Part shown: piece by piece, positions 8,106 to 16,805 of the stretch
How positions within the stretch are numbered: the stretch's first letter is position 1
Layout of the letters: every line of letters begins with the position of its first letter
DNA from: JBCAXA01 sp038534295
GTDB taxonomy: Bacteria > Pseudomonadota > Gammaproteobacteria > Steroidobacterales > Woeseiaceae
Length of the DNA stretch: 64,000 bases
Direction: 5' to 3'
Assembly: GCA_038534295.1 (NCBI GenBank)
Contig: JBCAXA010000001.1
Location: 868,001-932,000, forward strand
The notes under the pieces: generated by a model
The model's database searches: none
What the model was told of the DNA's origin: nothing
Seen by the model: the letters and a program-made list of their open reading frames with translations, nothing else
Program-made: the position numbers and the translations under genes

Positions 8106-8476
8106 GACAGCACCCGTGCGAGCGTTAGTTCTAGCCGTTTTGACATCTCTATCAAGTAGATTGCGCTTGCTAGGTTGTAAACCTCATCACCGCTGCAATG
8201 CGACAACAAGCCATTGACCTGCTCATCGCTTACGTTGGCCACCGACACCATAAACTGCTCGCAAAAAGCGATACAGGCAGCGTCGCGCGTCCCTGGCGCT
8301 GGTCTGGCAAACGCTTTGCCGTTGAGCGCCGCCGCAAAGTATTGCTGACACAACCTCAGCAGCTCGGGATCCAGCGGCGCATCGGCGAGCGCCTGCTCAA
8401 CGTTCGCAATTTCGCCCGCCGCTTCTGGGTGATGTGCCGCAAGGACTGCGCGTGTCTCAGTGCCAATCAGTTCCAT
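8102..8476 (-). CDS. Small helical partner of the AhpD-like protein
   Basis: The 124-residue, all-helical, cytoplasmic protein reads MELIGTETRAVLAAHHPEAAGEIANVEQALADAPLDPELLRLCQQYFAAALNG. Its order of helices (LCQQ, ACIAFCEQFMVSVANVSDEQVNGLL) resembles the accessory half of split carboxymuconolactone-decarboxylase-like pairs. It lacks a CxxC. It overlaps the AhpD-like gene by four bases, so stoichiometric expression is likely. The exact role is unknown. Confidence 0.65.
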   Translation of the reverse strand: MELIGTETRAVLAAHHPEAAGEIANVEQALADAPLDPELLRLCQQYFAAALNGKAFARPAPGTRDAACIAFCEQFMVSVANVSDEQVNGLLSHCSGDEVYNLASAIYLIEMSKRLELTLARVLS

Positions 8477-8565
8477 AGCGCCCCCAACTAACCAACGTGA
8501 ATGACGGTACCGCCGCTCAACGGTCTCTATAGCCTTGCCGCTAAGCGCCGGCCTCTGCCTTTAGC

Positions 8566-8934
8566 TTATGCCACTTCCTCGTGAAAGCGCAGCAAATTTC
8601 CGAACGGGTCGGCGATTTCCATCTGCCGGGTCTGCCAGGGCGATGTCGAAATATCGGGCGGACTCCATGGCCCATCGCGACCAGCGAGTTCGGCGTGCAG
8701 AGTGTCGATGCCTTGCGTATCGACGTAGATGATCTGGCCGGCGTTGAATCGCTCGTTCTCAGATAGCTGCAGTACGCAGCCGGCGCGCGAGACCTGCATG
8801 TAGATCGGCGCGCCGGGCTCGTAGTAGTGCTCCCAGTCGATCTCAAAGCCGAGAAATTCACGGTAGAACTGCCGCGCCACGTCGACACGACCAATGCGCA
8901 GAATAGGAATCGCGTGCAGTGATATGTTGCGCAT
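8566..8934 (-). CDS. VOC-superfamily (glyoxalase/bleomycin-resistance type) protein
   Basis: The 122-residue single VOC module consists of two beta-alpha-beta-beta-beta units. It opens ISLHAIPILRIGRVDVARQFYREFLGFEIDWEH and ends TRQMEIADPFGNLLRFHEEV, where the last metal-ligand Glu of the fold usually lies. The length and the strand ending DPFGN-L-RF are typical of the glyoxalase/bleomycin-resistance group. The substrate cannot be inferred. It is a single gene with gaps on both sides. Confidence 0.85.
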   Translation of the reverse strand: MRNISLHAIPILRIGRVDVARQFYREFLGFEIDWEHYYEPGAPIYMQVSRAGCVLQLSENERFNAGQIIYVDTQGIDTLHAELAGRDGPWSPPDISTSPWQTRQMEIADPFGNLLRFHEEVA

Positions 8935-8965
8935 AGGTAGGTGTCAGCAGTTTGCCCACGACGGG

Positions 8966-9379
8966 TCAGCGGCCATGTTCCAGCGCCAACGGTGCGTCGT
9001 CGACATCGCACGGCATCAACAGGACCGCATTGCCGTCGGTGACGTCGGCCTTGACCGTGCTGCCGCTGAGGCCGCTGCAGATATAGGAACCGAAATGCCG
9101 CTCCCAATCATCGAGTATGGCCGCCGCCGACTCACTGTAGTCGATCGTCTTGCCCGTTGCGTAACGGATCGAAAAGCCGACATGGTGCAGTCCACGAATA
9201 CGAGCACGCTCGTCGGGCTCAATCACGACTTCTCGATTCGGCAGTACCAGCGTAATGGGTGCTGCGGACTTATTGGTAACGATCCACTTTTCGACAATCT
9301 GACATGCCGACAGCGTGGTACTCAAAACAACCAGTACAGCGGCGAGCGCAATCGTCTTATTGAATCGGACGGCAGTCAT
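8966..9379 (-). CDS. Lipoprotein of unknown function
   Basis: The 137-residue precursor has a signal sequence and the lipobox L-S-A-C (Cys27), so it should be lipid-anchored in the envelope. The mature part is beta-rich (ITLVLPNREVVIEPDERARI...HHVGFSIRYATGKTIDYSESAAAILDDWERHFGSYIC). ATG 9379 overlaps the stop of the upstream GST gene as ATGA, indicating coupling. No family is recognised. Confidence 0.7.
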   Translation of the reverse strand: MTAVRFNKTIALAAVLVVLSTTLSACQIVEKWIVTNKSAAPITLVLPNREVVIEPDERARIRGLHHVGFSIRYATGKTIDYSESAAAILDDWERHFGSYICSGLSGSTVKADVTDGNAVLLMPCDVDDAPLALEHGR

Positions 9380-10113
9380 TGAAACTGAGAGTAAGACGTA
9401 TCGACGCCTGCGGCCAAACGGTCGCGCCATTCGATGAGGTCCCCAAACTCATCGGCGAGCTGCGCATCGATCCAGCACGTTTGCACAGCCGGGCCGAGCG
9501 GCGGATCGGTGATCGCGATCGGCTTAACCACCTCCAGCACAACGGCCATGGTGATGTCGGCATAGCTGAATCGGCCCGCAAGAAAATCACCACCGGCTTT
9601 GGCAAGTCCCTCGCGCGTCTGCAAAAGCGCGTTACGCAAACTGCCCGGCTTAACGAGGTGAGCGTATTTGCGATCGAGCCGACTGGCCGCATCACGCGCG
9701 ACAAACCGCAGCGGCGCACGCAGCGCCGACGGCACAAAAGCCGGCAGCGATTCGGACAGCGCCGCGGGATTGCTGAGTACGCTTCGGACGACGCGGGTTC
9801 GACCTTCCGCAAGCGCGTGCTCGCTCAACTCGTTCCACGGCGAGATCGCGTCGAAACTGCCAAGGCGCTCGTCGCCTGCCGACTCGTTGGCGAAACGCGC
9901 GATGTCCCAGGATCCGCGAAGCGTTTGGTCGCCGGCAAACAGCACCGGCACCGAAACGGCGCCGGCCCACTGCCGCATCCGCCAGCGTAGACCGGGCTCG
10001 CTCAACGTCGGCGTGTACTCGCGATAGGTGTATGTGACCCCGCACTGCTCCATCGCCCAGCGCGCTTTCTTGGACCATGGCGAAAACGACTCGCCAAAAA
10101 GAAGCCGTTGCAC
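9376..10113 (-). CDS. Glutathione S-transferase family protein
   Basis: The 245-residue protein has an N-terminal thioredoxin-like GST domain: RLLFGESFSPWSKKARWAMEQCGVTYTYREYTPTLSEP, with SPWS in the catalytic position and VSVPVLF as the cis-Pro strand near residues 52-60. A helical C-terminal domain includes AGRFSYADITMAVVLEVV (about 175-195), the GST 'FSxADI' capping motif. The start is GTG at 10113. It is expected to conjugate or reduce with glutathione in the cytoplasm. It is translationally coupled to the lipoprotein at 8966-9379. Confidence 0.88.
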   Translation of the reverse strand: MQRLLFGESFSPWSKKARWAMEQCGVTYTYREYTPTLSEPGLRWRMRQWAGAVSVPVLFAGDQTLRGSWDIARFANESAGDERLGSFDAISPWNELSEHALAEGRTRVVRSVLSNPAALSESLPAFVPSALRAPLRFVARDAASRLDRKYAHLVKPGSLRNALLQTREGLAKAGGDFLAGRFSYADITMAVVLEVVKPIAITDPPLGPAVQTCWIDAQLADEFGDLIEWRDRLAAGVDTSYSQFQ

Positions 10114-10171
10114 CGCTACGCCGCTATTTTGCGTTGTCTCGCCACGATCCGCCTAACGCCAGTATGCAACC

Positions 10172-10582
10172 TTACCCCTCGGGCAGCGCTGAATACCGCG
10201 GCAGGTCATCGTTAATCTGCAGCCAGGGTTGGTGCGCTTTCGTGAAGATATGCATCGCTGGACGCACCCAACTGGGGTCATCAAGGCTGCCGGCTTTGAC
10301 GAACAGGTGCGTCTGATCCGATTCCGCCTCGAGGTAGATACTGGATCCACACGTGGCACAGTGAAAACGCGTGACCGGACCCGACTCGCCTTCGAAGGCG
10401 TACGCGGTAAGCTCGCCGCTGCACGAGAAGGAGGCGCGATTTACCATGAGCTCCACGGTAAACGCACTGCCGCTCATGCGCTGGCAATCTACGCAATGGC
10501 AATAAAAAGCCATTTGCGGTTTCGCCTCACAGGTGTAACGGACCGCACCGCAATGGCACCCACCTTCAAATGAATTCGGCAT
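10172..10582 (-). CDS. GFA/CENP-V-fold zinc protein
   Basis: The 136-residue protein has the GFA family cysteine pattern. CHC is at residues 9-11, CHCVDCQ at 28-34 and CATC near 75-78, giving two zinc sites. The family is named for glutathione-dependent formaldehyde-activating enzyme, but most members have no proven reaction. The ribosome-binding site GGGGAGG lies upstream of the ATG at 10582. A second, divergent GFA-fold gene is at 16889-17332. Confidence 0.88.
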   Translation of the reverse strand: MPNSFEGGCHCGAVRYTCEAKPQMAFYCHCVDCQRMSGSAFTVELMVNRASFSCSGELTAYAFEGESGPVTRFHCATCGSSIYLEAESDQTHLFVKAGSLDDPSWVRPAMHIFTKAHQPWLQINDDLPRYSALPEG

Positions 10583-10606
10583 TGGATGTACCTCCCCAGC
10601 CGTTCG

Positions 10607-10858
10607 CTACTGCTCGTCCTCGAGTGCCGCGCCACGGTGCGCCCGGCGTATCGGTGTTGCACCGAACAACGGCAATGGCGGCGCGTCGACATCGTCTTTC
10701 GACACCGCCATCTTGCCACACTTGTTGCAAACCAAGGCCCACTAGGGGAACCATCCGCCCGCGACGGGCCAGAGCAGCAAAAGCGCTAGCCAAACGACCA
10801 TCGGCGGTATTGCCGTTGCGGCAACGACCGCGAGCAGACTGCACGGCGAGATGAGCAT
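10607..10858 (-). pseudogene. Possible small gene split by an in-frame TAG
   Basis: A frame starting with ATG at 10858 encodes one hydrophobic helix (MLISPCSLLAVVAATAI...LALLLLWPVAGGWFP) and stops at TAG 10742-10744. The same frame then continues as ALVCNKCGKMAVSKDDVDAPPLPLFGATPIRR...EDEQ and stops at 10607-10609. The second part has a CxxC like half a zinc ribbon. Together they look like one membrane-anchored protein of about 83 residues broken by a nonsense mutation, or two tiny genes. This otherwise gene-free stretch of 340 bases shows nothing else. The evidence is composition only. Confidence 0.25.
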
Positions 10859-10923
10859 GACCCATGCCTCGATGTGACGCGCGCTGAAACTGGCCGGGGG
10901 CCGATTGATCGTTCGCGCGTTGT

Positions 10924-11448
10924 TTATGCATCGCGGAAGCCTTGGGCTTTGAGCTTGCGCACGCGAGCACGCGTTGCTGCCGAACCAGTCGCCTCGGCGT
11001 GTTCGAGCAGCTCGGACACCTCATCGCGATATTCGGCGTGCTGACTGGCCAACGCATGGAAGCCGGCATAGGCCCAGGTCAGCAGAAATTTGTTCTCTGC
11101 CGCAAGGCAACGTCGCACAAAGCGCTCGACCCGGCGGCGCGTCGTTTTTGGAATCTGGAAACGATCAATGATCTGCAAAACGTGCAGGCACGCGTCGGAT
11201 GCCGTGATGCGATCGAGCACACGCAGAAGATCGACTTGAACGTCTGCGACGTTGATCGATCGATTCTCAATTCCGTGTTTGAGTAGCCACGTGGCGGCGA
11301 CCTGTAAGTCCTCACGCGCTGCTGACTCAACGAGCAACGCCGGTAGGTCAGGGTCGCCAGCCCACGTAGCGTAGATCGTTTGAATGGCGGCTTTCGACCG
11401 ACCGTCCCAGTCTGCAAGCGCCGCTGTTAGTTCCGTTTTTGTTGCCAT
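10924..11448 (-). CDS. Helical repeat (HEAT-like) hypothetical protein
   Basis: The 174-residue protein consists of successive amphipathic helices (DLPALLVESAAREDLQVAATWLLKHGIE..., VQVDLLRVLDRITASDACLHVLQIIDRFQIP..., VERFVRRCLAAENKFLLTWAYAGFHALA). This is the look of a short alpha-solenoid of HEAT type, probably a protein-protein interaction scaffold. ATG 11448 gives the natural start (MATKTELTAAL). There are no catalytic residues, signal peptide or membrane segment. The family cannot be named with certainty. Confidence 0.65.
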   Translation of the reverse strand: MATKTELTAALADWDGRSKAAIQTIYATWAGDPDLPALLVESAAREDLQVAATWLLKHGIENRSINVADVQVDLLRVLDRITASDACLHVLQIIDRFQIPKTTRRRVERFVRRCLAAENKFLLTWAYAGFHALASQHAEYRDEVSELLEHAEATGSAATRARVRKLKAQGFRDA

Positions 11449-11491
11449 ACCTGCGCCGCGCGGAGTTTCCGCGCCAACCCTGGGAGACAGA

Positions 11492-11824
11492 TTATCGCGG
11501 CTCAATCGTACCGCCCGCGTCTACCGTGACCCGAACGTTCGCAACACCACCTTCTGGAGGACCGAAATCCCGTTCGACGGACCGTATTGCGGCGGCGACA
11601 AGCTTCGGTGTGACCGGCTGCAGCTGCAGACGATCGATAGTGTCTGCCTTAGCGAGTCCAATCAGGTGCCACGGGTTGTCGAAGCGACGCTCGGCGAGAA
11701 ACCACGGCGCCCGTTTGTCGCCTTTCAGCCAGACCTTGAGTAAAACGCGATTCGGATCGAGTTCCTGAACGCTCCACAGATAATCGCGATTATCGACGGC
11801 GATGGATCGCAGCTTAGATTTCAT
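11492..11824 (-). CDS. Conserved hypothetical protein
   Basis: The 110-residue protein begins MKSKLRSIAVDNRDYLWSVQELDPNRVLLKVWLKGDKRAPWFLAERRFDNPW. Beta strands come first, then a helix with ITP-type residues (LQPVTPKLVAAAIRSVERDFG). Similar short proteins with the same strand-helix order are widespread as unknowns. There is no signal or membrane segment. It is a monocistronic minus-strand gene. Confidence 0.6.
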   Translation of the reverse strand: MKSKLRSIAVDNRDYLWSVQELDPNRVLLKVWLKGDKRAPWFLAERRFDNPWHLIGLAKADTIDRLQLQPVTPKLVAAAIRSVERDFGPPEGGVANVRVTVDAGGTIEPR

Positions 11825-11965
11825 CGTGGTTCACCGGTCGGTCTTCCCTCATGAAACGGAACGAGCGGCCAATGTGGTTTATACGGCCGAATCGACCGGC
11901 GGCTAAAGCGAAACGAGCGCGACGCGGACGTCCTCGTGACAGCTATGCCACAGTTCTGGGTGCGC

Positions 11966-12568
11966 TCATCGGTCGTCGGTTATGCGCAGCTCCATCGTCG
12001 TCGAGGCACCAAAGCCCAGCATCCACCGCAGGTATTCGAATTTCTCGGTGCGCGTTGCAACGAAACCGCGCCGCTCATAAAGGCGCCGCGCCGCCGCATT
12101 GGTATCGATGACATCGAGGCGAATGGTCTTGAAACCATGCTCGACCGCATAGTCGTGAAGACATGCCAACAAGCGCGTGCCGATGCCATGACCGCGCATG
12201 TCGGCTCGAACGGCAATGCCGTCCATGAGGAGCTCGCCAGAGCTCGGCTTGCGATCGAAAAGACTGAAAACGGCGGCCGCACGAACGCCGCGCAGCACGC
12301 CGAGATGTTGAAACAACTCCTCGGCACTGATCCCGTGCGTTAGCGAGCCCGCGGGTGTTTGAAAACCGGCGAGTCCTGCGAGCCGACCGTCAGCGATTGC
12401 CGCATAGGCAAACGCCAGCGCGAACGAATCGCGGAGTAGCTTTAGGCGCTGTGCGTGGTCGCTAACGGCGACCGAGAATTTCTGACCGAACGCGGCGTCG
12501 TAGAGCTCAGCCGCCTCCGCTCGCAGGGATTCCGGGACGCCGAGCTGATAATGAATCTCAGCGCTCAC
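11966..12568 (-). CDS. GNAT-family N-acetyltransferase
   Basis: The 200-residue protein has a GNAT core in the second half. MDGIAVRADMRGHGIGTRLLACLHDYAVEHGFKTIRLDVIDTNAAARRLYERRGFVATRT contains the acetyl-CoA pyrophosphate loop R-G-H-G-I-G and the N-x-x-A-x-x-L-Y-x-x-x-G-F ending. The N-terminal half is the substrate-side domain, with weak conservation. The start is GTG at 12568. The substrate is unknown. Confidence 0.88.
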   Translation of the reverse strand: MSAEIHYQLGVPESLRAEAAELYDAAFGQKFSVAVSDHAQRLKLLRDSFALAFAYAAIADGRLAGLAGFQTPAGSLTHGISAEELFQHLGVLRGVRAAAVFSLFDRKPSSGELLMDGIAVRADMRGHGIGTRLLACLHDYAVEHGFKTIRLDVIDTNAAARRLYERRGFVATRTEKFEYLRWMLGFGASTTMELRITDDR

Positions 12569-12588
12569 CGGCCCGTCCCGGCGTGTCG

Positions 12589-12990
12589 CTACGAGCCCTT
12601 TGCCGGACCGACCAAGTCCCAGAGATTGCCATAAAGATCTTTAAAGACGGCAACGGTGCCGTAACTCTCCTCGAAGGGCCCGCGGACGAATTCGACACCG
12701 TTGGCGGTAAAGGCCCGATGATCTCGCCAGAAGTCGTCGGTGCTCAAAAAAAATCCGACCCGGCCACCCGTTTGCCGGCCGACGGCCGCGCGTTGCTCGT
12801 CGTTCGACGCCCGCGCCAAAACAAGGCTCGTCGACGCATCGCCGCGTGGGGCGACCACGACCCAGCGCTTGTTTTGCGCCGGCATGGGCTCGTCTTCCAG
12901 AAGGTCGAATCCGAGTTTTTGCGTGTAGAACGCGATGGCATCGTCGTAGTCATGTACGACCAAGGACACGCGCGCAATCGTCTGTCGCAT
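12589..12990 (-). CDS. VOC-superfamily (glyoxalase-like) protein
   Basis: The 133-residue VOC module starts MRQTIARVSLVVHDYDDAIAFYTQKLGFDLLED. It carries RGPFEESYGTVAVFKDLYGNLWDLV near residues 102-127, the strand with the last metal-ligand-type Glu/Asp pattern. Relatives are usually annotated as glyoxalase or extradiol-dioxygenase-like proteins. ATG 12990 is at the family start; the longer upstream frame overlaps the GNAT gene and is not supported. Confidence 0.85.
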   Translation of the reverse strand: MRQTIARVSLVVHDYDDAIAFYTQKLGFDLLEDEPMPAQNKRWVVVAPRGDASTSLVLARASNDEQRAAVGRQTGGRVGFFLSTDDFWRDHRAFTANGVEFVRGPFEESYGTVAVFKDLYGNLWDLVGPAKGS

Positions 12991-13159
12991 AGGTGTTTTG
13001 GCGGCGGCAAAACTCAAGTGTTTGCCGCCAGCGCGCCAGGCGCAAGCTCGCGCGCGTTCGTTGGCGACCCGGCCCTGTGCTTGATCGCCATCAGCAAGCG
13101 CATGAGCTGAACTGTCGCAACACGCCTCGAACCGGCTGTGGGGATATAGGCACGCACCG

Positions 13160-13678
13160 TCACGGTGTTTCCGGTGACTGGGCGCCGGCATAGAACGCGT
13201 CGTGAAATCGGAATCGTCCGGCCGCAGTGGCATTCCCGAAGCGACACACCATAAAGTATTCCGCTGGCTCATTGCGCGGCGCGTGCTGCGGCGAGACCTC
13301 GAACCCGAATCGTTGGTAGTACGCAGGATCACCGAGCAGGATGCAGCCCGCTGCATGTTGCGCCCGCAGCGCATTGAGCCCACGCGTGATCAGTGCTGAA
13401 CCAATCCCCTGACGCTGCCGATCTGGCACAACCGACACCGGACCCAACGCAAACCACGACGCCGCACCGTCCGCCGACTCCGCGGGAGAAAACGCAATAT
13501 GGCCAACGACGTCGTTGTTGTCGGTGGCGACGAGCGATAGTGACAGCGCATCTGCCGCCCGGAGCCGCTCGATCACGTCTTGCTCATCGCCGCCGGCGTG
13601 CGGCATACCGCGAAAGGCGTCGATCGTTACTGCGCGGATCGACGCGTAATCCGTCGCTGTTTCCTCGCGGATAATCAT
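13160..13678 (-). CDS. GNAT-family N-acetyltransferase, YhbS type
   Basis: The 172-residue protein matches the YhbS subgroup. It opens MIIREETATDYASIRAVTIDAF, then has ALGPVSVVPDRQRQGIGSALITRGLNALR with the acetyl-CoA loop R-Q-G-I-G. CILLGDPAYYQRFGFEVSPQHAPRN follows. The expected activity is acetyl-CoA-dependent N-acetylation of an unknown substrate. The gene is not closely coupled to its neighbours. Confidence 0.9.
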   Translation of the reverse strand: MIIREETATDYASIRAVTIDAFRGMPHAGGDEQDVIERLRAADALSLSLVATDNNDVVGHIAFSPAESADGAASWFALGPVSVVPDRQRQGIGSALITRGLNALRAQHAAGCILLGDPAYYQRFGFEVSPQHAPRNEPAEYFMVCRFGNATAAGRFRFHDAFYAGAQSPETP

Positions 13679-13870
13679 GCGCTCTGGTTTTACGTGTGCT
13701 GCCTACGATCAGTGGGTCTGGCAATCGCTTAATGTGCGCCAAGCGCCATCGCGGTCAGCGATACAACGGGATCCGGTCGTTTGGCGCGTGCATCTCGATC
13801 ACGTGCCCGAAACCACTTGCCGCGCTGTTTGCCATGCGCATTTTGTGTCGCGGGACGCCCGGTCCAAGAA

Positions 13871-14227
13871 TCACTCTTTCCGGAAGTGGACGATCGGCTC
13901 GAAGCTGCCAATGATCATCCGCTTGCCGTCGATCGGCATCTCGCCCATCTCGGCCATGCGCGGATCCTCCATCATGGCCTTGTGCGCCTTGGCACTGGTC
14001 TCACGGTCTGGCCAGACCACCCAGGAAAACACCACCTTCTCGCCAGGCGCTGCTTTGATCGCTTTGCGGTAGTCGGTGTGTTCGCCGTCTGGCACATCGA
14101 GCTCCCAGTTCTCGAATATCTCGAGCGCACCGTAGTCTTTGGCAACGTCGATAAAGAGCTGGGCAATTCGCTGATAGTCCTCTTTCTTGTCCTCGGGCAC
14201 ACCGAGGACATAGCCGTCCACTTGCAT
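13871..14227 (-). CDS. DUF1428 family protein
   Basis: The 118-residue protein is a complete DUF1428 (dimeric alpha/beta barrel, ABM-like fold). It shows MQVDGYVLGVPEDKKEDYQRIAQLFIDVAKDYGALEIFENWELDVPDGEHTDYRKA, then KVVFSWVVWPDRETSAKAHKAMMEDPRM. ATG 14227 is the canonical start. The function is unknown, although the fold is shared with small monooxygenases. A second, diverged DUF1428 gene lies at 20685-21041. Confidence 0.85.
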   Translation of the reverse strand: MQVDGYVLGVPEDKKEDYQRIAQLFIDVAKDYGALEIFENWELDVPDGEHTDYRKAIKAAPGEKVVFSWVVWPDRETSAKAHKAMMEDPRMAEMGEMPIDGKRMIIGSFEPIVHFRKE

Positions 14228-14295
14228 CGTACCGATCCTCCCGACACTGGTTTTGAAGTTCGCTGGCAATGAACGTCGTGTCATCCGACAGATGG

Positions 14296-14973
14296 CTAGC
14301 TGGCGGCAACTGATACCCGGTGACCAAGCAACGCGCCCTTGCCAATGTCGCCGACCATCACGTCGGCCACATCACCGGCGTTCACTCGCAATGTATTCGA
14401 GCCACCCAACTCATCGAGCGTTACGACTCGGTTGGGCGTCGCCGGTGCGTCAATCATCGCACCGGGACACATGAACGTGAAGTGCACGCCGGCCTCCTCC
14501 ATAAACGCCATCGAGGCAAGGTGACCTTTGGTCATCATCTGCAGCTTGTCGAGCGGCAGCTCGGCCGGCAATCCGTACTGCGTGCGGGCGTCGACGTCGT
14601 CCCAGTCCTGAACCAACGTCGATCGGTTGCTGCCCGGCACCCACAGAGCACCGAGACCACCGACCATATAGAACGTCTCGATGCCTGCGGTCTTGGCGTT
14701 GGTGACGATCGACTGCGCGAGCTCAATGGTCGAGTTGCCGCCGGCCGGAGACGTGCAGTTGATACACACCTCGCGATCAGCGCAGGCGTGGCGCATGGCA
14801 TCGGCGTCCATGACATCGCCGGTCACCACGGTGAGCTTAGAAAATCCGGGATCGGTCTGGTCGAGTTTGTCGGGCGAGCGAACGTAAGCCACCGTGTCAT
14901 GGCCGGCCTTGATCGCCGATCGCCAGACCCACTGGCCGAGAATGCCGTTCGCACCAAATACAATGAGTTTCAT
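14296..14973 (-). CDS. NAD(P)-binding, NmrA-like oxidoreductase or sensor
   Basis: The 225-residue protein has a Rossmann fold beginning MKLIVFGANGILGQWVWRSAIKAGHDTVAYVRS. GANGILG at residues 8-14 is the GxxGxxG dinucleotide motif, and Arg32 is consistent with NADP preference. No classical SDR Tyr-x-x-x-Lys is evident, so it belongs with NmrA/atypical SDR proteins, which bind NAD(P) and may act as redox sensors or reductases. It ends 68 bases before the DUF1428 gene. Confidence 0.82.
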   Translation of the reverse strand: MKLIVFGANGILGQWVWRSAIKAGHDTVAYVRSPDKLDQTDPGFSKLTVVTGDVMDADAMRHACADREVCINCTSPAGGNSTIELAQSIVTNAKTAGIETFYMVGGLGALWVPGSNRSTLVQDWDDVDARTQYGLPAELPLDKLQMMTKGHLASMAFMEEAGVHFTFMCPGAMIDAPATPNRVVTLDELGGSNTLRVNAGDVADVMVGDIGKGALLGHRVSVAAS

Positions 14974-15123
14974 GCCGTCGCCTACGTGGTTTCAAATTTG
15001 GCCGGACTGAAGCCCAAGCCGGTACCGACTACGATACCGCGCTACGGGTCAACACTAGCGCACATACCGGCTCACATTTTTGCAAAATATCGCGCGCCTG
15101 AATGTGCCATCCGGAGATGCTCA

Positions 15124-15693
15124 TCACGCGGTGCTCAGCGCGAATTTGCGGACTACCTCAAATCGAAACGCTTCGTTCGGACAAATGAAAGTCACCGCTT
15201 CGCACTGGAACCGATCGCCGGGAACATGCGCACCCAAACGACTGATGAGCTCGCGCTCAATGTCTGAACTCGATTTGCGCTCCGTAATTGTCAGATGCGG
15301 GACAAAGTTCTCGCTGTACGCGAGGCTCAGGTCGAATAGACCCAGAGCGTGCAGCGCGCCACGTAACGCCAGCACACGATCTATCGGATGCACCTCAAGA
15401 TAAAGGACATGATCGTCTGGAAAAATGCCGGTCGGTCCTAGCGTTATCTCAAAAGCGGACGCCTCGCCGATAACCGCTGCAACCGCGCTTAGGTTCGCTT
15501 CGGTCGGCACCGCTCGAAACGGCTGCGTCAGCGTGACGTGCGCCTGCGCGTAGCCATGGTTGACCGGATCAAACTTCCGCCGCAGCTCGTCGAGCGTCTG
15601 CCCCATCTCGGGCGGTGGATGAATTACCAACGTCCCGTGACGAAAGACGCGCTGCCACGGCAACCAGCTCGATACCTCGCGGTCAGACGCCAC
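15124..15693 (-). CDS. 2H phosphoesterase (2'-5' RNA ligase family)
   Basis: The 189-residue protein contains both signature motifs: H-V-T at residues 52-54 (AHVTLTQP) and H-L-T at 133-135 (PHLTITE). They are spaced as expected for the two-lobed 2H fold. Members hydrolyse 2',3'-cyclic phosphates or related phosphodiesters; the true substrate is open. The GTG start overlaps the TAG stop of the MRJP-like lipoprotein gene (one shared base), so the two are coupled. Confidence 0.85.
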   Translation of the reverse strand: MASDREVSSWLPWQRVFRHGTLVIHPPPEMGQTLDELRRKFDPVNHGYAQAHVTLTQPFRAVPTEANLSAVAAVIGEASAFEITLGPTGIFPDDHVLYLEVHPIDRVLALRGALHALGLFDLSLAYSENFVPHLTITERKSSSDIERELISRLGAHVPGDRFQCEAVTFICPNEAFRFEVVRKFALSTA

Positions 15694-16805
15694 TAGCGAC
15701 CGACGGTGCCCGACGCCAACGGCTCGAATTTGACGATCAGGTATGGCGGCACCACCGCCGACTCGCCGCCGCTCAGTACGGCACTTCGGTGCAGCTGATT
15801 GACAACCGCGTACAAATCGCCGTCGGCTCCGAAACTGAACGCATCAACCCAGGAAAGTTGAGCGTCCTCGATGAGCGTTCGATACCGACGGTCCTGACCA
15901 ATGACGCCGATGGCGTTTGCGGCAAGGTCACCGAGGTAGACGTTGCCAGCATCGTCAACGGAGATCCCGTCGCATATCGGTTTGTCGGCCCAACGCTCGA
16001 CGCGCGCGGCGAGGTCTTCCGCTGATAGCTCAACGTTGCGCAGATCGGCCGCGCGAACCCGGTACATGCTGCGTGCGTGCATCGGTCCGTAGTACAGCCA
16101 ATCGCCGGCGGCGTCGAGTGCGATTGGATTGACACCAATACGCGGGCGAAGCAACGAACCGTCGTTTGCCTGCAGCGTGACGGGCGTGCCGTCGATAACG
16201 AGATCGATGTCTTCTGGAGTCACGCTGGTATGGCCCTGCAACAGCCGCCGGGCAGTCCCGGCATTCGTGTCGACCACGATGATCGCCGCGTCGTCGCCAC
16301 CGGCCGGGTCCGCGATGAAAATAGTGTCTTGTGCCGCGTCGACTGCCAAATCGTTCAAGAATGACCGTGCCGTGGTGACGTCGCTGAGATCGATATCGGC
16401 CACAACGCGATTGTCGGCCTCACTCCAGCCCACCAGTCGGCGGTTCGCGCCGCCGCGCATGGCGTTATCGAGCAGCCACACGACGCCATTGGCATCGGCT
16501 TGCAAGCCAAGCACCGAATTCACATTGGCAGCCGCCGCGAAATTCGCGAGCGTACCGTCCGCGGTGATGCTCGCTACTCGAATGTCGTGGCCATAGAACT
16601 GATGCAAGCTGACGAGAACCTCGCCGGTGGGCGTTACGGTAATGTTGCCGGGACCTTTATCGAGTTCGGCAAACACTACGAACGGCGCTTCGGCGGTTGG
16701 GGCCGATTCGTCGACTTGCTCGGCCTCCGCAGGAGCATCGTCGTTGCTGCACGCCATCAAGATCAGCGCCGGCAGTGTTGCTGCGACAAGGGATAGTCGT
16801 TTCAT
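15693..16805 (-). CDS. MRJP/yellow-family beta-propeller lipoprotein
   Basis: The 370-residue precursor has a signal sequence and the lipobox L-M-A-C (Cys19). The rest is a six-bladed-propeller-like protein of the major-royal-jelly/yellow family. Markers include SFLNDLAVDAAQDTIFIADP, PIALDAAGDWLYYGPMHARSMYRV, ADKPICDGISVDDAGNVYLGDLAANAIGVI and LSWVDAFSFGADGDLYAVVNQLHRSA. Bacterial members are envelope proteins of unknown ligand, some suspected lactonases. It is translationally coupled to the 2H phosphoesterase. Confidence 0.88.
   Translation of the reverse strand: MKRLSLVAATLPALILMACSNDDAPAEAEQVDESAPTAEAPFVVFAELDKGPGNITVTPTGEVLVSLHQFYGHDIRVASITADGTLANFAAAANVNSVLGLQADANGVVWLLDNAMRGGANRRLVGWSEADNRVVADIDLSDVTTARSFLNDLAVDAAQDTIFIADPAGGDDAAIIVVDTNAGTARRLLQGHTSVTPEDIDLVIDGTPVTLQANDGSLLRPRIGVNPIALDAAGDWLYYGPMHARSMYRVRAADLRNVELSAEDLAARVERWADKPICDGISVDDAGNVYLGDLAANAIGVIGQDRRYRTLIEDAQLSWVDAFSFGADGDLYAVVNQLHRSAVLSGGESAVVPPYLIVKFEPLASGTVGR

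Noticed and set aside
8541..9107. Longer Arg-rich minus-strand frame overlapping the VOC gene
   Set aside because: It is out of frame with the VOC gene at 8566-8934, which has a complete domain; the long frame shows no motif.
14320..15267. Plus-strand frame of about 315 codons
   Set aside because: It lies opposite the NmrA-like and 2H-phosphoesterase genes, and its composition is that of an antisense frame.
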